DNA from: Poteriospumella lacustris
Taxonomy: Eukaryota; Sar; Chrysophyceae; Chromulinales; Dinobryaceae
Direction: 5' to 3'
DNA length: 55,825 nucleotides
NCBI GenBank assembly: GCA_008000375.1
Contig: SMOI01000182.1
Location: 10,972-66,796 of the forward strand
Under the pieces are notes generated by a model. It made no database searches. It was not told the origin of the DNA and worked only from the letters and a program-made list of their open reading frames with translations. The stretch's first letter is position 1. Each line of letters starts with the position of its first letter. Made by a program: the position numbers and the translations under genes. Of this stretch, positions 43,646 through 53,853 are shown one piece after another.

Positions 43646-44855
43646 TCATGAGTCGGACAGCCGATTCAGCGCGTTCTTCAGCGTCTCGTACACGGTCCAG
43701 GAGATGGCCACGGCGGGCGCCTGCGACAACATGCGCGGCACGGCGCCGCGGAAGAAGCCGGCGGCGCCCTCCTGCGCCCATATCCGCTGCACCACCTGCC
43801 GCATGGTCATGCGCGCCTCGGCCGGCAGGCGCTCGGGCACGCTCTCGACGCGCGGCGTGGCGCCAACGCTGCCCGACGAAGACGGCGCGCCCTTGTCGAT
43901 GCAGCCGTCGTAGTGGATGGACTTGCTCTGCGTGATCACGACGGTCGCCTGCCCCAGACTGCCGCCCGTCGCCGTGCGCAGCAGCTGCTGCTTCTTCGCC
44001 ACCGTCTCCACGATCTGCTGCTCGGAGCAGGGCGCCAGGTGCTGCGTCTGCAACCGTGTCTTGATCACGTCGAGGGGCGTCGTGAGGATGGCGGCGATGC
44101 CGCCCGCGACGGAGCCGGACGCCAGCGACGCGGACACCGACAGCGGCGACTTCGGGTCCGCGTTGCGACCCAGAAACATCTTCCGCATCGACTCGTTCAC
44201 CGCGATGACGATGCTGCCGTGCGGAATGTTCATCGCCAGCGTGGCGGGCAGCGACAGATAGAAGGAGCGCACGCCCTCGACGCGCGTCACCTCGCGGATG
44301 CAGTGCACGACGCTCTGGTAGTAGCCCAGCTGCATCCGCTGCTTGATCGTGTCGAAGGGCGTCATGATCATGTCGTGCGACAGCGCAGCCGTGGCGCCCG
44401 TCATCGCGGCGGCCATCGGGTTGTGGCCGTCGCGGTCCGCGCCGTAGGCCACCTTCGCCGCCTCGAAGACGCTGAAGTACAACGCGTGTGCTGCGCGGTC
44501 GACATCAAGAGTTAGCGCCCTGTGGCAGACAGGAACCAGGTTCCGACGGCAGCTCACCTGGAATGCACCCTGCGAACATGGCGCTGACGCCGCGCCACAA
44601 GCGGAAGAGGCCCTCGCCGCGGACGAGTTGGATGACCGACATCCACGTCTGCCACGGAGTGACGGCGCCGCACTTCTGGCATTGAATGTGCGTCTTTATG
44701 GTGTCGATGGGGAATAAACTGACGTGTTCCGCCAATCCTGCCAGTGATCCGGCCACCATGTGACTGTGGAAGGATATCTTGTCGGGGTTCCACTCCTCCC
44801 ACTCCAAATCGTCTTCCTCCAGCAGCCGCTCCTCTGCGTCCGAACCGTGCGCCAT
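43646..44855 (-). CDS. Mitochondrial carrier, mitoferrin-like (Mrs3/4, SLC25A28/37)
   Basis: An inner-membrane carrier importing iron for heme and Fe-S cluster synthesis. Exons are 44855-44558 and 44490-43646 (67-nt intron, GTGAGC...GCGCAG), giving 380 residues. The three carrier repeats each show their signature: PIDTIKTHIQ, TPFDTIKQRMQ and TPLDVIKTRLQ. The first repeat ends GCIPAHALYFSVFEAAKVAYG, the mitoferrin-type second helix, and the fourth helix has MNIPHGSIVIAVNESMRK. A loop of about 75 residues is inserted after the third signature. The ATG at 44855 (MAHGSDAEE) is the first Met and precedes an acidic N-terminus. It diverges from the Rab7-like gene about 480 bp away. Iron as substrate follows from family resemblance. 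Confidence 0.93.
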
Positions 44856-45333
44856 TCTTGAGAGAGATTGCAAGGATGTGTGCAGGGGCGCTGCGCAATG
44901 GGTTTGCTCGGGGTAATGGGGTGACGTTGCGACAGGAACCGAAACAAGAAAGTGGCCGCGTCGCTGCGAATTGTGGTCGCCGCCGGGCCGACCGACGCAC
45001 GACCGCGGCGCCGCTGGGGCCTCTCTCCTCCCAGACCCCGCCGTAAGATGGTGGTCGGGCCCAGTGTCTGTGCACCTCTGGGCACAGCTGTGTCGCCGGG
45101 TGGTCGTCGTCGTCGTCGTGCTCTATCCTGCGCAGCGGCCGACGGTATTGTTACGGAGCTGCACCTGGTAGAAGAAGAATTGCCATTTCAGATCAGATAG
45201 ATACCATATACCGTACCTTCAAAGGCCACAGTCGCATCCTCGGGTTGACCTTCGACTTGGTGTAGGCTCCCAGTAATTTTCTCTGTCTTTGGAGCTGTGT
45301 AGTTGAGTTTTCTGTGGAGGGAAAACATCGAAG
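44856..45333. promoter_or_regulatory. Divergent promoter region, carrier/Rab
   Basis: A 478-bp stretch between the starts of the mitoferrin-like and Rab7-like genes. I see no TATA box, RNA gene or ORF with features; regulatory role by position only. Confidence 0.35.
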
Positions 45334-46078
45334 ATGGCAACTCGGCCGCCGCAAGCGCGACAACCGATGAAGGAGAAAGCGCTGGTGAAGATCATCGTTC
45401 TGGGCTGTGCCAACGTCGGTAAAACATCTCTCATGGAAAGGTAAGGACGCTGTGCGCGGTCGGGCCTTTGATTTGTGAAGGTAACTTGGGATGTGCAGGT
45501 TTGCCACGGGACGCTTCTCTGGCATCCGGAGGCCCACGGTGGGAGCAGACTTCTTGTCGAAGAAGATCATGCTGCAGGACAGCGAGGTGAATGTGCAGGT
45601 GTGGGACACTGCTGGTCAAGAGCGATTCAACACGGGCAGCGTCGGGGCGGCGTACTTCCGCGGCGCCGACGGAGCGCTGCTCGTCTACGACGTCGTCAAT
45701 GAGAAGTCCTTTGAGCAGCTGGAGATGTGGAGAGACGAGTGCATGACGCGGCAAGACCGCAGTGCAGACTTCTTCCCCATCGTCGTCATCGGCAACAAAA
45801 CGGACTTGCGCGACGCAATGCGCGAGGAGGCGCGGCCCGACCAATCCGACGTCATCACCTGGTGTCGGCAGAACTCCTACGGACACGTGGAGACAAGTGC
45901 GAAGGACGGACAAGGAGTAGAGGCGGCGATGGTCGCAATTGTGGCCCTGGCTCTGGAGAACCAGCGAAACTACCAAGCGTACCTAGGCAGTTTGCCGACC
46001 GAGAAGACGGGCGGTGGCCGTGTCGACTTGGAAAAGAAGTTCGAGCAGAAGAAGAGCAGTTGTACAGGCTGCGGGTAG
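45334..46078 (+). CDS. Rab7-like small GTPase
   Basis: A membrane-traffic GTPase of 228 residues. Exons are 45334-45440 and 45499-46078 with a 58-nt intron (GTAAGG...GTGCAG). The P-loop is GCANVGKTSL (24-33); switch I has RPTVGADFLSKK, switch II WDTAGQERF, and NKTD and ETSAK complete the nucleotide pocket. GADFL and the WRDE stretch place it nearest Rab7, which acts on late endosomes and vacuoles. The C-terminus is KKSSCTGCG. The two cysteines are separated by two residues and followed by one, unlike the usual CC, CXC or CCXX ends. A second ATG 11 codons in could also start it; I kept the first. TGTAA lies at 46183-46187, 105 nt after the stop. Confidence 0.95.
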
Positions 46079-46449
46079 CCATCAGTATCGAGCCGCCATT
46101 TGTTTGTAGTTAGTATTCGTCGCAGTCGCAGGGCACTGGGCTGCGCCGCAGTCGCCCCGCTGTGACCCGTCCGTCCCCCCGCTGTAAGGCCAGCTATGGC
46201 CGAGATCCCTTGTTCAGCTGTCTACACTTCTCCTCTCTCGTGGTATTTTCATTTGTCTCTGCTACGAAGGAGACGCTTCCACACAGCAGAGGGAGGCTGA
46301 GCGACGACGATGGCCTGCCACCTGCCACCTGGGTTGGAAGGTTTCGTGATACCCTGGTATCTTTTTTCGCTGATACCCGATACCTTTGGGCGATACCCTG
46401 ACGACGAAGGTATCAGCAGGAATCACCACCGTTGATCTTTTGTGTCATC
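46079..46449. other. Intergenic after Rab7-like gene
   Basis: About 370 bp. It holds the Rab 3' flank and a cluster of GATACC words (46347-46412, about five copies in both orientations). No gene seen. Confidence 0.45.
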
Positions 46450-46836
46450 ATGTGGCAAAAGCACAGAGAGAACGCTCAAGTCAATGGAGCTCCGAAACGT
46501 ATCGCTGTCAACGCCCACGCTATGAGCGGCTGCAGCATCGCTCACCGACAGGTAAGCTGCCTCGGCGATGTCGCGATGAAGCCTGTATATGGTTATATGA
46601 GCTGCGCTATCCAGAGATGGCCCTGTGTGGCGCGATGAGCGGCCACGTGGTCGTCATTCCTTTGGGTCAAGAGGGCCGACCCAGCCCAGCGGTTGTTTTC
46701 GCGTCATTGGCGGCCTGTTTCGATGGCTTGGTAAGCGTTCCGACTGGAACAAATCCTGGCAATCGATGCATATATGCAGGCGACACCCAACGATGGTCGA
46801 CCCTCACGCTACTGGCGAGTAATTCCGGAGTTCTAG
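46450..46836 (+). CDS. Possible tiny three-exon gene (90 residues)
   Basis: Exons 46450-46551, 46617-46730 and 46780-46836 join in phase 0 through introns of 65 and 49 nt. Both donors are GTAAGC, and the acceptors are CCAGAG and ATGCAG. The product begins MWQKHRENAQVNG, has a central HVVVIPLGQEG and ends RYWRVIPEF before TAG. Three consecutive exons keeping frame with strong donors is better than chance, but the protein matches nothing I know and the second intron is short. No TGTAA was noted close by. It could be a real short gene, an internal part of a longer one, or coincidence. Confidence 0.35.
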
Positions 46837-47697
46837 CCGTTCTCCCGGACGAATATTTTCGTACATAAGAACTTTCGCCTGTTTTTTTCGATGTAACTCA
46901 ACGGAACTTGTGTAGAAGAGTGTGATTCTCATTTAGATCGATAAATCTATTGCTATTATACACGGGAGCCTGTTTTTCTAAATTTTTCTCTCATGGGTTG
47001 GCGATATTCGGTCGCTCCAATGGTCGGGTAGACCAAGGATGTCGACCGCTTTCGGTCGATATTTGACCTACTCCATGGACGAAATCTCCGTGAAATACTG
47101 CAGATATATCAATGCCAGGTACGTACACATGCGTAATCGTTGCGTTTGCATGCGTAGCGCAGCAAATGCGTGCATGGAAAGGCAATATACCTGCAGAAAT
47201 ACCGCGTCAAGAGCGTATCCTCGGTCGTTGTCGGCTGCTCACACATGCACGTGAGGTGCCATACCATAGGTTCGCCCTAAAGACCCTGCACAAGACCGTT
47301 GGAAAGCAGAGGAAACGACATCGGTTCATTATAGGCATGAACGGACGATTCACTAACCGAAAAGGTGCGAGATTGGAATGACAGTGCTGTCTGGGATGGG
47401 TTTTTTAGGAATCTGTGTCACGTCGTCGTCATCATGGTCGGTACCAGCCTGCCAGCCTGCCGTATGTCGTCCGTCCGTCCGTCCGTCCGTCCGTCGGTGG
47501 GGCACAGTCGCGGTCACGATGACGACGACGAGCCCGCCCGCCGATCGGGTCGCTGCCATTTTCGTTGGCGGCCGCGACGTCGTCTCCTGTGGACCCGTAG
47601 GTTGGCCGTGGCGGACGTGCGCGCCTGAACAGAGTATTTTCCTCGATTGCCGTGCTGCTGCTGTTGTATTAATTTGCTTGGAAGACCCCTCATCGAC
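46837..47697. other. Intergenic upstream of BUD23
   Basis: About 860 bp, AT-rich to 47350. A weak spliced frame is possible from the ATG at 47039 with a donor GTACGT at 47119, but I do not support it as a gene. A CCGT tetranucleotide run lies at about 47468-47494. Confidence 0.4.
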
Positions 47698-48630
47698 ATG
47701 TCGCGACCTGAGACCACGGCTCCCCCGGAGCTCTTCTACAACGAGTCGGAGGCCCGCAAGTACGACTCCTCCTCTCGTATGATCAAGATTCAAGAAGAAA
47801 TCACCACGCGCGCGATGGAGATGCTGGGTCTGCCGAACCGACCGTGCTACATTCTGGACATCGGCTGCGGCAGCGGCCTCAGCGGCCAGGTCCTCGAGGA
47901 GGCTGGGCACTACTGGGTCGGCTGTGACATCTCCTCCAGCATGTTGAGTGTGGCGGCAGAGCAGGACAGCGACACGGGCGACCTGTGCCACGCAGACATG
48001 GGCCAGGGCCTGCCCTTCCGCCCGGCCACCTTCGACGGCATCGTCTCCATCTCCGCCATCCAGTGGCTGTGCTACTCCAACGCCGCCGACCAAGACCCCA
48101 AGCTGCGGCTGAACCGCTTCTTCTCCTCCCTGTACACCGTCATGAAGCGCGACGCCAAGGCCGTCCTGCAGTTCTACCCAGAGACGCCCGAGCAGGCCGT
48201 GCTCATCGCGCAGTGCGCATCCCGCGTCGGCTTCTCCGGCGGCATCGTCGTCGACTACCCGAACTCCTCCAAGGCCAAGAAGCACTACCTCTGTCTGTCC
48301 TTCGAGCGATCGTACCACGTGCCACGCGCGCTCACGGGCGCCGAGACGATGTCGGTCGCCTCCGGCGGCGCGATGTCGATGGCCGGCAGCGCTGCGGCCA
48401 GCGCCGTCGGCACCTTCGACGCCCTCGCCGCCGCCTCCGGCAACGTCTCCGTGCTGGGTCGCGAGCGCGACGAGAAGACGCGCCGCATGACGAAGAACGG
48501 CCGCAAGGCCCTGCGCAAGAAGCACAGCGTCGAGTGGGTGCGGCACAAGAAGGAGCAGATGCGCGGGCGCGGCAAGGCCGTCAAGAACGACTCCAAGTAC
48601 ACCGGCCGCAAGCGCCCCACGCCCTTCTAG
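47698..48630 (+). CDS. BUD23: 18S rRNA (guanine-N7)-methyltransferase BUD23
   Basis: A class I SAM-dependent methyltransferase that modifies a G near the 3' end of 18S rRNA with TRM112 and helps small-subunit export; nuclear. 310 residues, single exon. The start MSRPETTAPPELFYNESEAR matches the family N-terminus, with P-P-E-L-F-Y-N near the Met. Motif I is LDIGCGSGLSG (D54-G60), followed by WVGCDIS and the post-motif FDGIVSISAIQWLCY. The C-terminal family block KHSVEWVRHKKEQMR and the basic end RKRPTPF are present. An Ala/Ser-rich insert of about 35 residues lies near residue 220-255. TGTAA follows at 48701-48705, 71 nt after the stop. Confidence 0.97.
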   Translation: MSRPETTAPPELFYNESEARKYDSSSRMIKIQEEITTRAMEMLGLPNRPCYILDIGCGSGLSGQVLEEAGHYWVGCDISSSMLSVAAEQDSDTGDLCHADMGQGLPFRPATFDGIVSISAIQWLCYSNAADQDPKLRLNRFFSSLYTVMKRDAKAVLQFYPETPEQAVLIAQCASRVGFSGGIVVDYPNSSKAKKHYLCLSFERSYHVPRALTGAETMSVASGGAMSMAGSAAASAVGTFDALAAASGNVSVLGRERDEKTRRMTKNGRKALRKKHSVEWVRHKKEQMRGRGKAVKNDSKYTGRKRPTPF

Positions 48631-48957
48631 AGCCGCTCGCCGCTCGCCGCACGCGAGCTGCCCGCCCTCTCTGTATACATAGTTCTCCCTGCTCGCTCGC
48701 TGTAAATTACGATTGTTGTTGCGTGTCGCGGACGGTATACGGTATACTACGGTGGGGGGGGGGTCCGTCGACAGGCGGCGGGGCGGGCGCGTGGACGCGG
48801 CCCATCGACGGCGACGACGGCGGCGACGGCGATGGACGTCGGCGACCAAGCGCCCCGCGGGAACAGCGGACGCATCGCATACACGGACCGAGGTCGCGCA
48901 TAGACGAGGGGGCCGCGGTTCAACGCGACAAGCGCTGCGGGCGCTCGGCGGGGCCGC
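48631..48957. other. Convergent intergenic region
   Basis: About 330 bp between BUD23 and pectin-acetylesterase stops, with a TGTAA for BUD23 and a G9 run near 48753. No gene seen. Confidence 0.45.
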
Positions 48958-50451
48958 TTAGTAGTGCTCGGTGAAGGTCTTGGGCACGACGCTCGAGGAG
49001 CAGTACGTCGTGTCGCCGGCGAGCTGGCCGGCGTACTTCACGTTGGAGGCGGCGGCCTGCACGGCGCCGTCGCACTGGGTCGTCTGCGCGGCGGCCTCGG
49101 CCAGCGGGAAGGTGTTGGTCCACTGGTACAGCATCTGGTCGGTGGTCTGCGCGCCGTGCACTGCGACACGAACGAGGCGGCGGTCAGCGGGCGACGCGGC
49201 GGCGAGGGCGGCGATGGCGGCGATGGCGGCGGGGGAGGACTTACCCTTGTTGGTCGCGCCGTTGGGACCGGCGCCAGTCGCGGCGTAGTAGACGGTGGAG
49301 GAGGGGGTGAAGCAGTGCTGGTCGCCGTCGACGAGGTAGGCGAGGAAGTTGCCGTGCTGCTGGTTGTACGTGCCGAAGACGTCGTTCACGTCCGCGTAGA
49401 ACTGCGCGGGCGTGATGCTGGCGTTGACGCCCATGGACAGGCCCACGGACACGTAGAAGGACTGCTGGACGATGTCGGTCTTCGACTGGATGAAGGAGAA
49501 GGGCACCGACTTGACCGCGTTCATCGTCGCGCGGTCGATGTCCTGCAGCGTCAGCGTCTTCGCGTCGCACTGCGCCTTGATGTCGTCGTAGGCCAGCTCG
49601 GTGTTGCAGAAGCCAAAGCCGGCGATCAACGGGCCCATCGTGCCGTCGGGGAAGATGCCGGCGTACGAGTCGGGCACGACGGCGGCGGTCTGCCACGACA
49701 GCTGCGACAGCACCTGGCGCGCCCAGATCTGCGCGCCGATGGAGCCCGCCGAGCAGCCCATCACGACCAGCTCGGAGAACGACTTCGCCAGGAGGCCCTG
49801 GCTGACTTGGCTCTTGACCCAGTCGACGGCGGACTGCGCGTTGGCGACGCCCTTCTGCGTCACGGGCTGACCGGCCTTGTCGTTGTACGGCTGCACGATG
49901 TCGCCGCCGTGCACGTCACCGGAGCAGTAGCTCACCTGCACGATCGTGTAATCGCGGTACTTGTTGTCCGTGCGGGTGCGGTCGAACACGCCGACGAGCT
50001 TCTGCGGAGACACGTCGCTCGTGCAGAGGCCGAGCTTCGTGCTGGCCTCGTCCCAGCAGGCTCCGCCGCCCTGGAAGTAGAACAAGAGCTTGTCCGAGGA
50101 TCCAGGGATAACCTACATCGCATCAGTTGCATTTCCCTTCGCTTGTCAGCACATGGCGCGCGGCGCGCGACGACGGGTGACGCAGCTCACCTGGAAGGCG
50201 AATGGGGTCGACGTGGAGAAGATGCAGCGCGTTTCGCCTCCGGGGAGGACGAGAATGCTCTCATCCTTGGTCATGCCCGCCAAGGAACAAGAATCGGTGT
50301 CGGAGACAGTGCAGCACTTGTTGGACGTGCACAGCGTGTCCTTGGTGTAGCGCTGGTACTGCTTCAAGTGGTCCAAAATGACCTCCTCCGCAGGGGAGTG
50401 AGCGCCGACAAAGGCGATGATAGCCAAGAGCACAAAGATAGCAGCGATCAT
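48958..50451 (-). CDS. Pectin-acetylesterase/Notum-type secreted carboxylesterase
   Basis: A secreted serine hydrolase removing acyl groups from cell-wall polysaccharide or, in the Notum branch, from protein. Exons are 50451-50191, 50112-49245 and 49160-48958, giving 443 residues; junctions are GT-AG and in phase. The ATG at 50451 opens a signal peptide (MIAAIFVLLAIIAFVGAHS); an in-frame ATG at 50508 would add 19 residues. Catalytic region: FYFQGGGACWDE (oxyanion), GCSAGSIGAQ with Ser208, and DGDQHCFTPS with His353. Paired cysteines in the N-terminal third suit an extracellular enzyme. Substrate is unknown; pectin esters are only one possibility. It converges with BUD23. Confidence 0.95.
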
Positions 50452-51005
50452 GACACTCCACGAAGTCAAATATATTTCTCGGAAGTGAGTTACACGTCGA
50501 AGTGGCATTCGAAGTCGTCGCAGGCGACGGGAAAATCCGCCGCTGCCGACGACACAGACTCACACAGACTCACACAGACTACCACAGACCAGACTCACAC
50601 AGACGGACGCAGACGGACGCAGACGGAAGCAGATGTACTGTACCACGATTAACACTCGCGACAACTCACAGGACGACAAAACTGATACCTTTGGCGTCCA
50701 CAAGGGAACGCCCCCGCGGTACGAGTAAAGGCCTTGCTTGTATCAAGGCCTACAGCATAGTCTATGCTGCACCGCCCTGGGAGAGGCGGCGTCTATCCAC
50801 TGTACTTTCCCACGTGCCCCTGTGTCACACGACTGACTGACGACTCTGCGTGCGCCTCTGACAGCGATCTGGCGGCCCTTGAACTGCAAGCTATGTGCGG
50901 AGCTTCAAAGCCAGTGAAGAGCCTCAGCGGGAACAGCTTCCGTGAGTGTGGTCGCCAGAAGTGGCGAAGAGGTCCGGTGCGTTGGTCGGTTGGGGTTGGG
51001 GTCGG
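50452..51005. other. Intergenic with ACACAGACTC-type microsatellite
   Basis: About 550 bp, holding the pectin-acetylesterase promoter and the 3' flank of the MgtE-like gene. A mixed CACAGACT/ACGCAGACGG microsatellite covers about 50550-50636. No gene seen. Confidence 0.5.
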
Positions 51006-51884
51006 TCACGTGACGTTGGGCACGGACGCAGCCGCCGCTGTTGCATTGGCTAAGCTGCGAGACGCCTCGAGGAGATCCCTACCCAGTCTACCGCTGGACG
51101 ACGACGTGTCCAGCAGGCAGGACGTGATCAGACAGGTGACCAGCACGCCGGAGATGTCCATGATGACTTGGATGGTGGTGGACGAGTGCGCGGGGTCGAC
51201 GCCGACCGCCTGAAACAGCAGCGGCAGCACGGTGCCGATGACAATCGACGACACGACGATGGAGACCAGTGCGAGCGCGATGGCCATCGACTCGTGCCAG
51301 CCGACGGCGGAGAAGTAGTAGACGCGCATCAGCCCCGCCACGCCCACGACGAGGCCGATCAGCAGCGAGGCGGCCGTCTCCTTCGCAACATACCACCCAC
51401 TGTTCTTGACTGTGAGCGAGCCAAGGGCTAGACCGCGAATGACACGCACGGTTGCTTGGTTCCCCGCGTTTCCTCCAGCGCCCACGAGCATCGTGAGGAA
51501 GTACACGATGGTGGGGAAGCGCTGCAACAGGTCCTCGTTGGACTTCAAGATGAACGACGACAGGGACTGGAAAACAAGAAGGCCGATGAGCCACCCCGTC
51601 CGATCAGCGAGAGACCGCAGAAAAGACTGCGTGGAATCGGTCGCGGAGACGTCGTCCGCGCCGCATTCGTCCAGATCCAACGACAACAAGCTATCCGCAT
51701 TTACATCCTCCAACGCCTTCACCAGCTTCCTTTCCCGTCTTCGAGATATGTCTAGCAACCTCTTCAGATTGGCGTTGAGAATTTCCAGTTCGGCGTTTCG
51801 GTTGAGCAGCTGCTCGACATCGGCGGCGGCCTCGAGATCAGCCCGGGCACCGCTCTGCGCTTGCCTTTTGACTCGGAGCGACAT
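51006..51884 (-). CDS. MgtE/SLC41-type divalent cation transporter
   Basis: A membrane protein with one MgtE transmembrane domain, 292 residues, single exon. Residues 1-85 are a charged cytosolic, partly coiled-coil segment (ELEILNANLKRLLDISRRRE). Five spans follow, with the family block LVGAGGNAGNQATVRVIRGLALG (about 133-155). The second block is VGVDPAHSSTTIQVIMDISG, in which the Asp-Pro-Ala of the Mg-binding pore is kept. It lacks the N and CBS gating domains of bacterial MgtE. It also has one transport domain, where animal SLC41 has two, so it must act as a dimer. Magnesium is the likely substrate by family. Confidence 0.9.
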   Translation of the reverse strand: MSLRVKRQAQSGARADLEAAADVEQLLNRNAELEILNANLKRLLDISRRRERKLVKALEDVNADSLLSLDLDECGADDVSATDSTQSFLRSLADRTGWLIGLLVFQSLSSFILKSNEDLLQRFPTIVYFLTMLVGAGGNAGNQATVRVIRGLALGSLTVKNSGWYVAKETAASLLIGLVVGVAGLMRVYYFSAVGWHESMAIALALVSIVVSSIVIGTVLPLLFQAVGVDPAHSSTTIQVIMDISGVLVTCLITSCLLDTSSSSGRLGRDLLEASRSLANATAAAASVPNVT

Positions 51885-52297
51885 GAATAGGGATCGACTG
51901 GTTCAGCGTGCAGTAGCGGAAATGGCTGTTGTCGTCGTCTTTGCTGCCGTTTAATCTGGTTTCTCGTTCGTTTGAACCGTTGTCGCCGTCCCAAGCGACC
52001 AGCGACGCTGGGACGTTGCCGCAGAACCTGTGCGCGTCTGTGTTCTGGGACTCTGAACACGACCACGACGACGACAACGCAGTGGCAGCAGTTGGCGATG
52101 CGCCGATGCGCCTTCGACACACGCCGCCCCCGCCGCCGATGCGACGCCGATGCGACGCCGATGCGACGCGTCGCGGCTTTGCTATCTCGAAAGGAGGAAC
52201 GAAGGTCTTGGGCGTCGTATCGTGCTGCAGGTTGAGAGGCAATCGTTAACGTATTAATAGTGGTGAAACGGCGGCGACGGATGGGCACGGGCGGCGT
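51885..52297. other. Intergenic, MgtE-like promoter side
   Basis: About 410 bp between two minus-strand genes. It has a short GATGCGACGCC repeat near 52136-52170. No gene seen. Confidence 0.45.
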
Positions 52298-53272
52298 CTA
52301 GGCGATGTTCTCGGAGGTCACCACGCAGCTGTGGTCCTTGTCCAGGGCGGAGATCTCGGCGACATCGCCGTCCTCGAGGACGAAGTCGAAGACGTCGAGG
52401 TTGCTGCGCATGCGGCTCTCCGACGACGACTTCGGCAGCGTGGCGATGCCCTGCTGCACCAGCCAGCGCAGAATGATCTGGCCGACGTCCTTGCCGTACT
52501 TCGCGGCCAACCGCTGGAGCACGGGGTCTTGGAAGAGCCCGATGGCGCCGTTGCCGAAGGGGCTCCAGCCCTGGACGGCGATGCCGCGCGCCTTGCAGAA
52601 GTCAACGAGCGCCGCCTGCGTCCTGTAGGGGTGCAGCTCGATCTGGTTCACGTGCGGCGCGACCTTGCAGGTGGCCAGCAGCGGCTCCAGATGGCGAACC
52701 AAGAAGTTGGAGACGCCGATGGCGCGGGCACGTCCCGAGGCGTAGATCTCCTCGAACACCTCCCACACCTGGGCCCGCAGGCGGTCACCGCTCTCCTTGT
52801 CCGTCCAGCCCTGCAGGCCGGGCCAGTGGACCAGCAGCAGATCGACGTAGCCGAGGTTGAGCTCGTTCAAGCTGCGCTCGAAGTCGCGGCGGAGCTTCGG
52901 GCGGATGTCGAGCGAGGCGTCGCGCAGGTAGAGGTCCATGTCCGCGGTCGTATCCAGCTCGTTAAACGCCACCGACACGCGGGGGTGAAAGAGCTTCGTC
53001 GTCACAAAGATGTCGCTCCGCTTCACTTTGCCCTCCGCGAGCTCTTTGCCGATGGAGTAGCCCAAGACTTGGTGCGTGTTGTACATCAGCGCGGAGTCGA
53101 ACAGCTTGTAGCCCGAGCGGAACGCAGCGGGAATAGATGACCAACCCTCCTCGGGTGTGAACCCGATGAATCTCGAAGAATCGGTCCAGTTGCCGAAGGC
53201 GCAGCCGAATCCTAAGGCTGGCAGCGCGACGCCGTTCGAGAGAACGACCGTTTCTTTGCTGTCGGAGCTCAT
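52298..53272 (-). CDS. Aldo/keto reductase
   Basis: An NADPH-dependent cytosolic oxidoreductase reducing aldehydes or ketones, 324 residues, single exon, full family length. The catalytic tetrad is complete: Asp59 and Tyr64 in KLFDSALMYN, Lys93 in VTTKLF and His149 in LLLVHWPG. Family blocks ALGFGCAFGNW, GVSNFLVRHLEPLL, QIELHPYRTQAALVDFCK and LPKSSSESRMRSNLDVFDF (the cofactor phosphate site) follow. The substrate cannot be told from sequence. It diverges from the TENT4 gene, and the ATG at 53272 is the natural start. Confidence 0.96.
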   Translation of the reverse strand: MSSDSKETVVLSNGVALPALGFGCAFGNWTDSSRFIGFTPEEGWSSIPAAFRSGYKLFDSALMYNTHQVLGYSIGKELAEGKVKRSDIFVTTKLFHPRVSVAFNELDTTADMDLYLRDASLDIRPKLRRDFERSLNELNLGYVDLLLVHWPGLQGWTDKESGDRLRAQVWEVFEEIYASGRARAIGVSNFLVRHLEPLLATCKVAPHVNQIELHPYRTQAALVDFCKARGIAVQGWSPFGNGAIGLFQDPVLQRLAAKYGKDVGQIILRWLVQQGIATLPKSSSESRMRSNLDVFDFVLEDGDVAEISALDKDHSCVVTSENIA

Positions 53273-53853
53273 GGCTAGAGGCTGTTGTTAGAGTGTACAG
53301 GTGTACGAATTCGATTGTGATTCCTACGTATGCAAGACGCGAAGATATCGTCGTCGAATCGGCAGTTGGGCGTCCTAAGCGACCATCTTCGACGCCGCCG
53401 CCGCCGCCAAGATTCGTCATCGTCGTCGTGTCAGAGCCGTTGGGCCGCGACGACGACGACGCCGAACACGCCGACCCCACGTACATTATCATAACCGTCA
53501 TATGATTAACAGTGGGCAGTATGGTGGACAGTATATGTACCTCCGGTGGTCGCCATTGGAAGTTCCCGTCGCCCTCGTCGCCGCGTCTCGTCGCCGCTCG
53601 ATTCGAACGCCAACGAACGTTGCCAACGAACCTTCGAGGAGACCGGCCCTTTTGCAGGCATCACCGCCACTGCTTCGGACACTTCGAAGCGCCCGCAATT
53701 GTGCTTCAGACGGGGCCTCGCGAACACTCCGCCACACGACACGACGCCACCTCCGTCACAGGCAAACGACCAGCGACGGGAGAATTCGTTGTCTGCTTCT
53801 GAGGCGCTCAGCTGTACATTATTCTTGCACATTCCATCGCCGACGCAGAGCCA
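53273..53853. promoter_or_regulatory. Divergent promoter region, AKR/TENT4
   Basis: About 580 bp between the two starts; contains a short CCGCCG/GACGAC simple repeat near 53390-53462. No TATA box or gene is evident. Confidence 0.35.

Noticed and set aside
47039-47270. Small two-exon gene from the ATG at 47039
   Set aside because: Only one candidate junction, with a 44-nt intron or an ambiguous acceptor, and an uninformative product.
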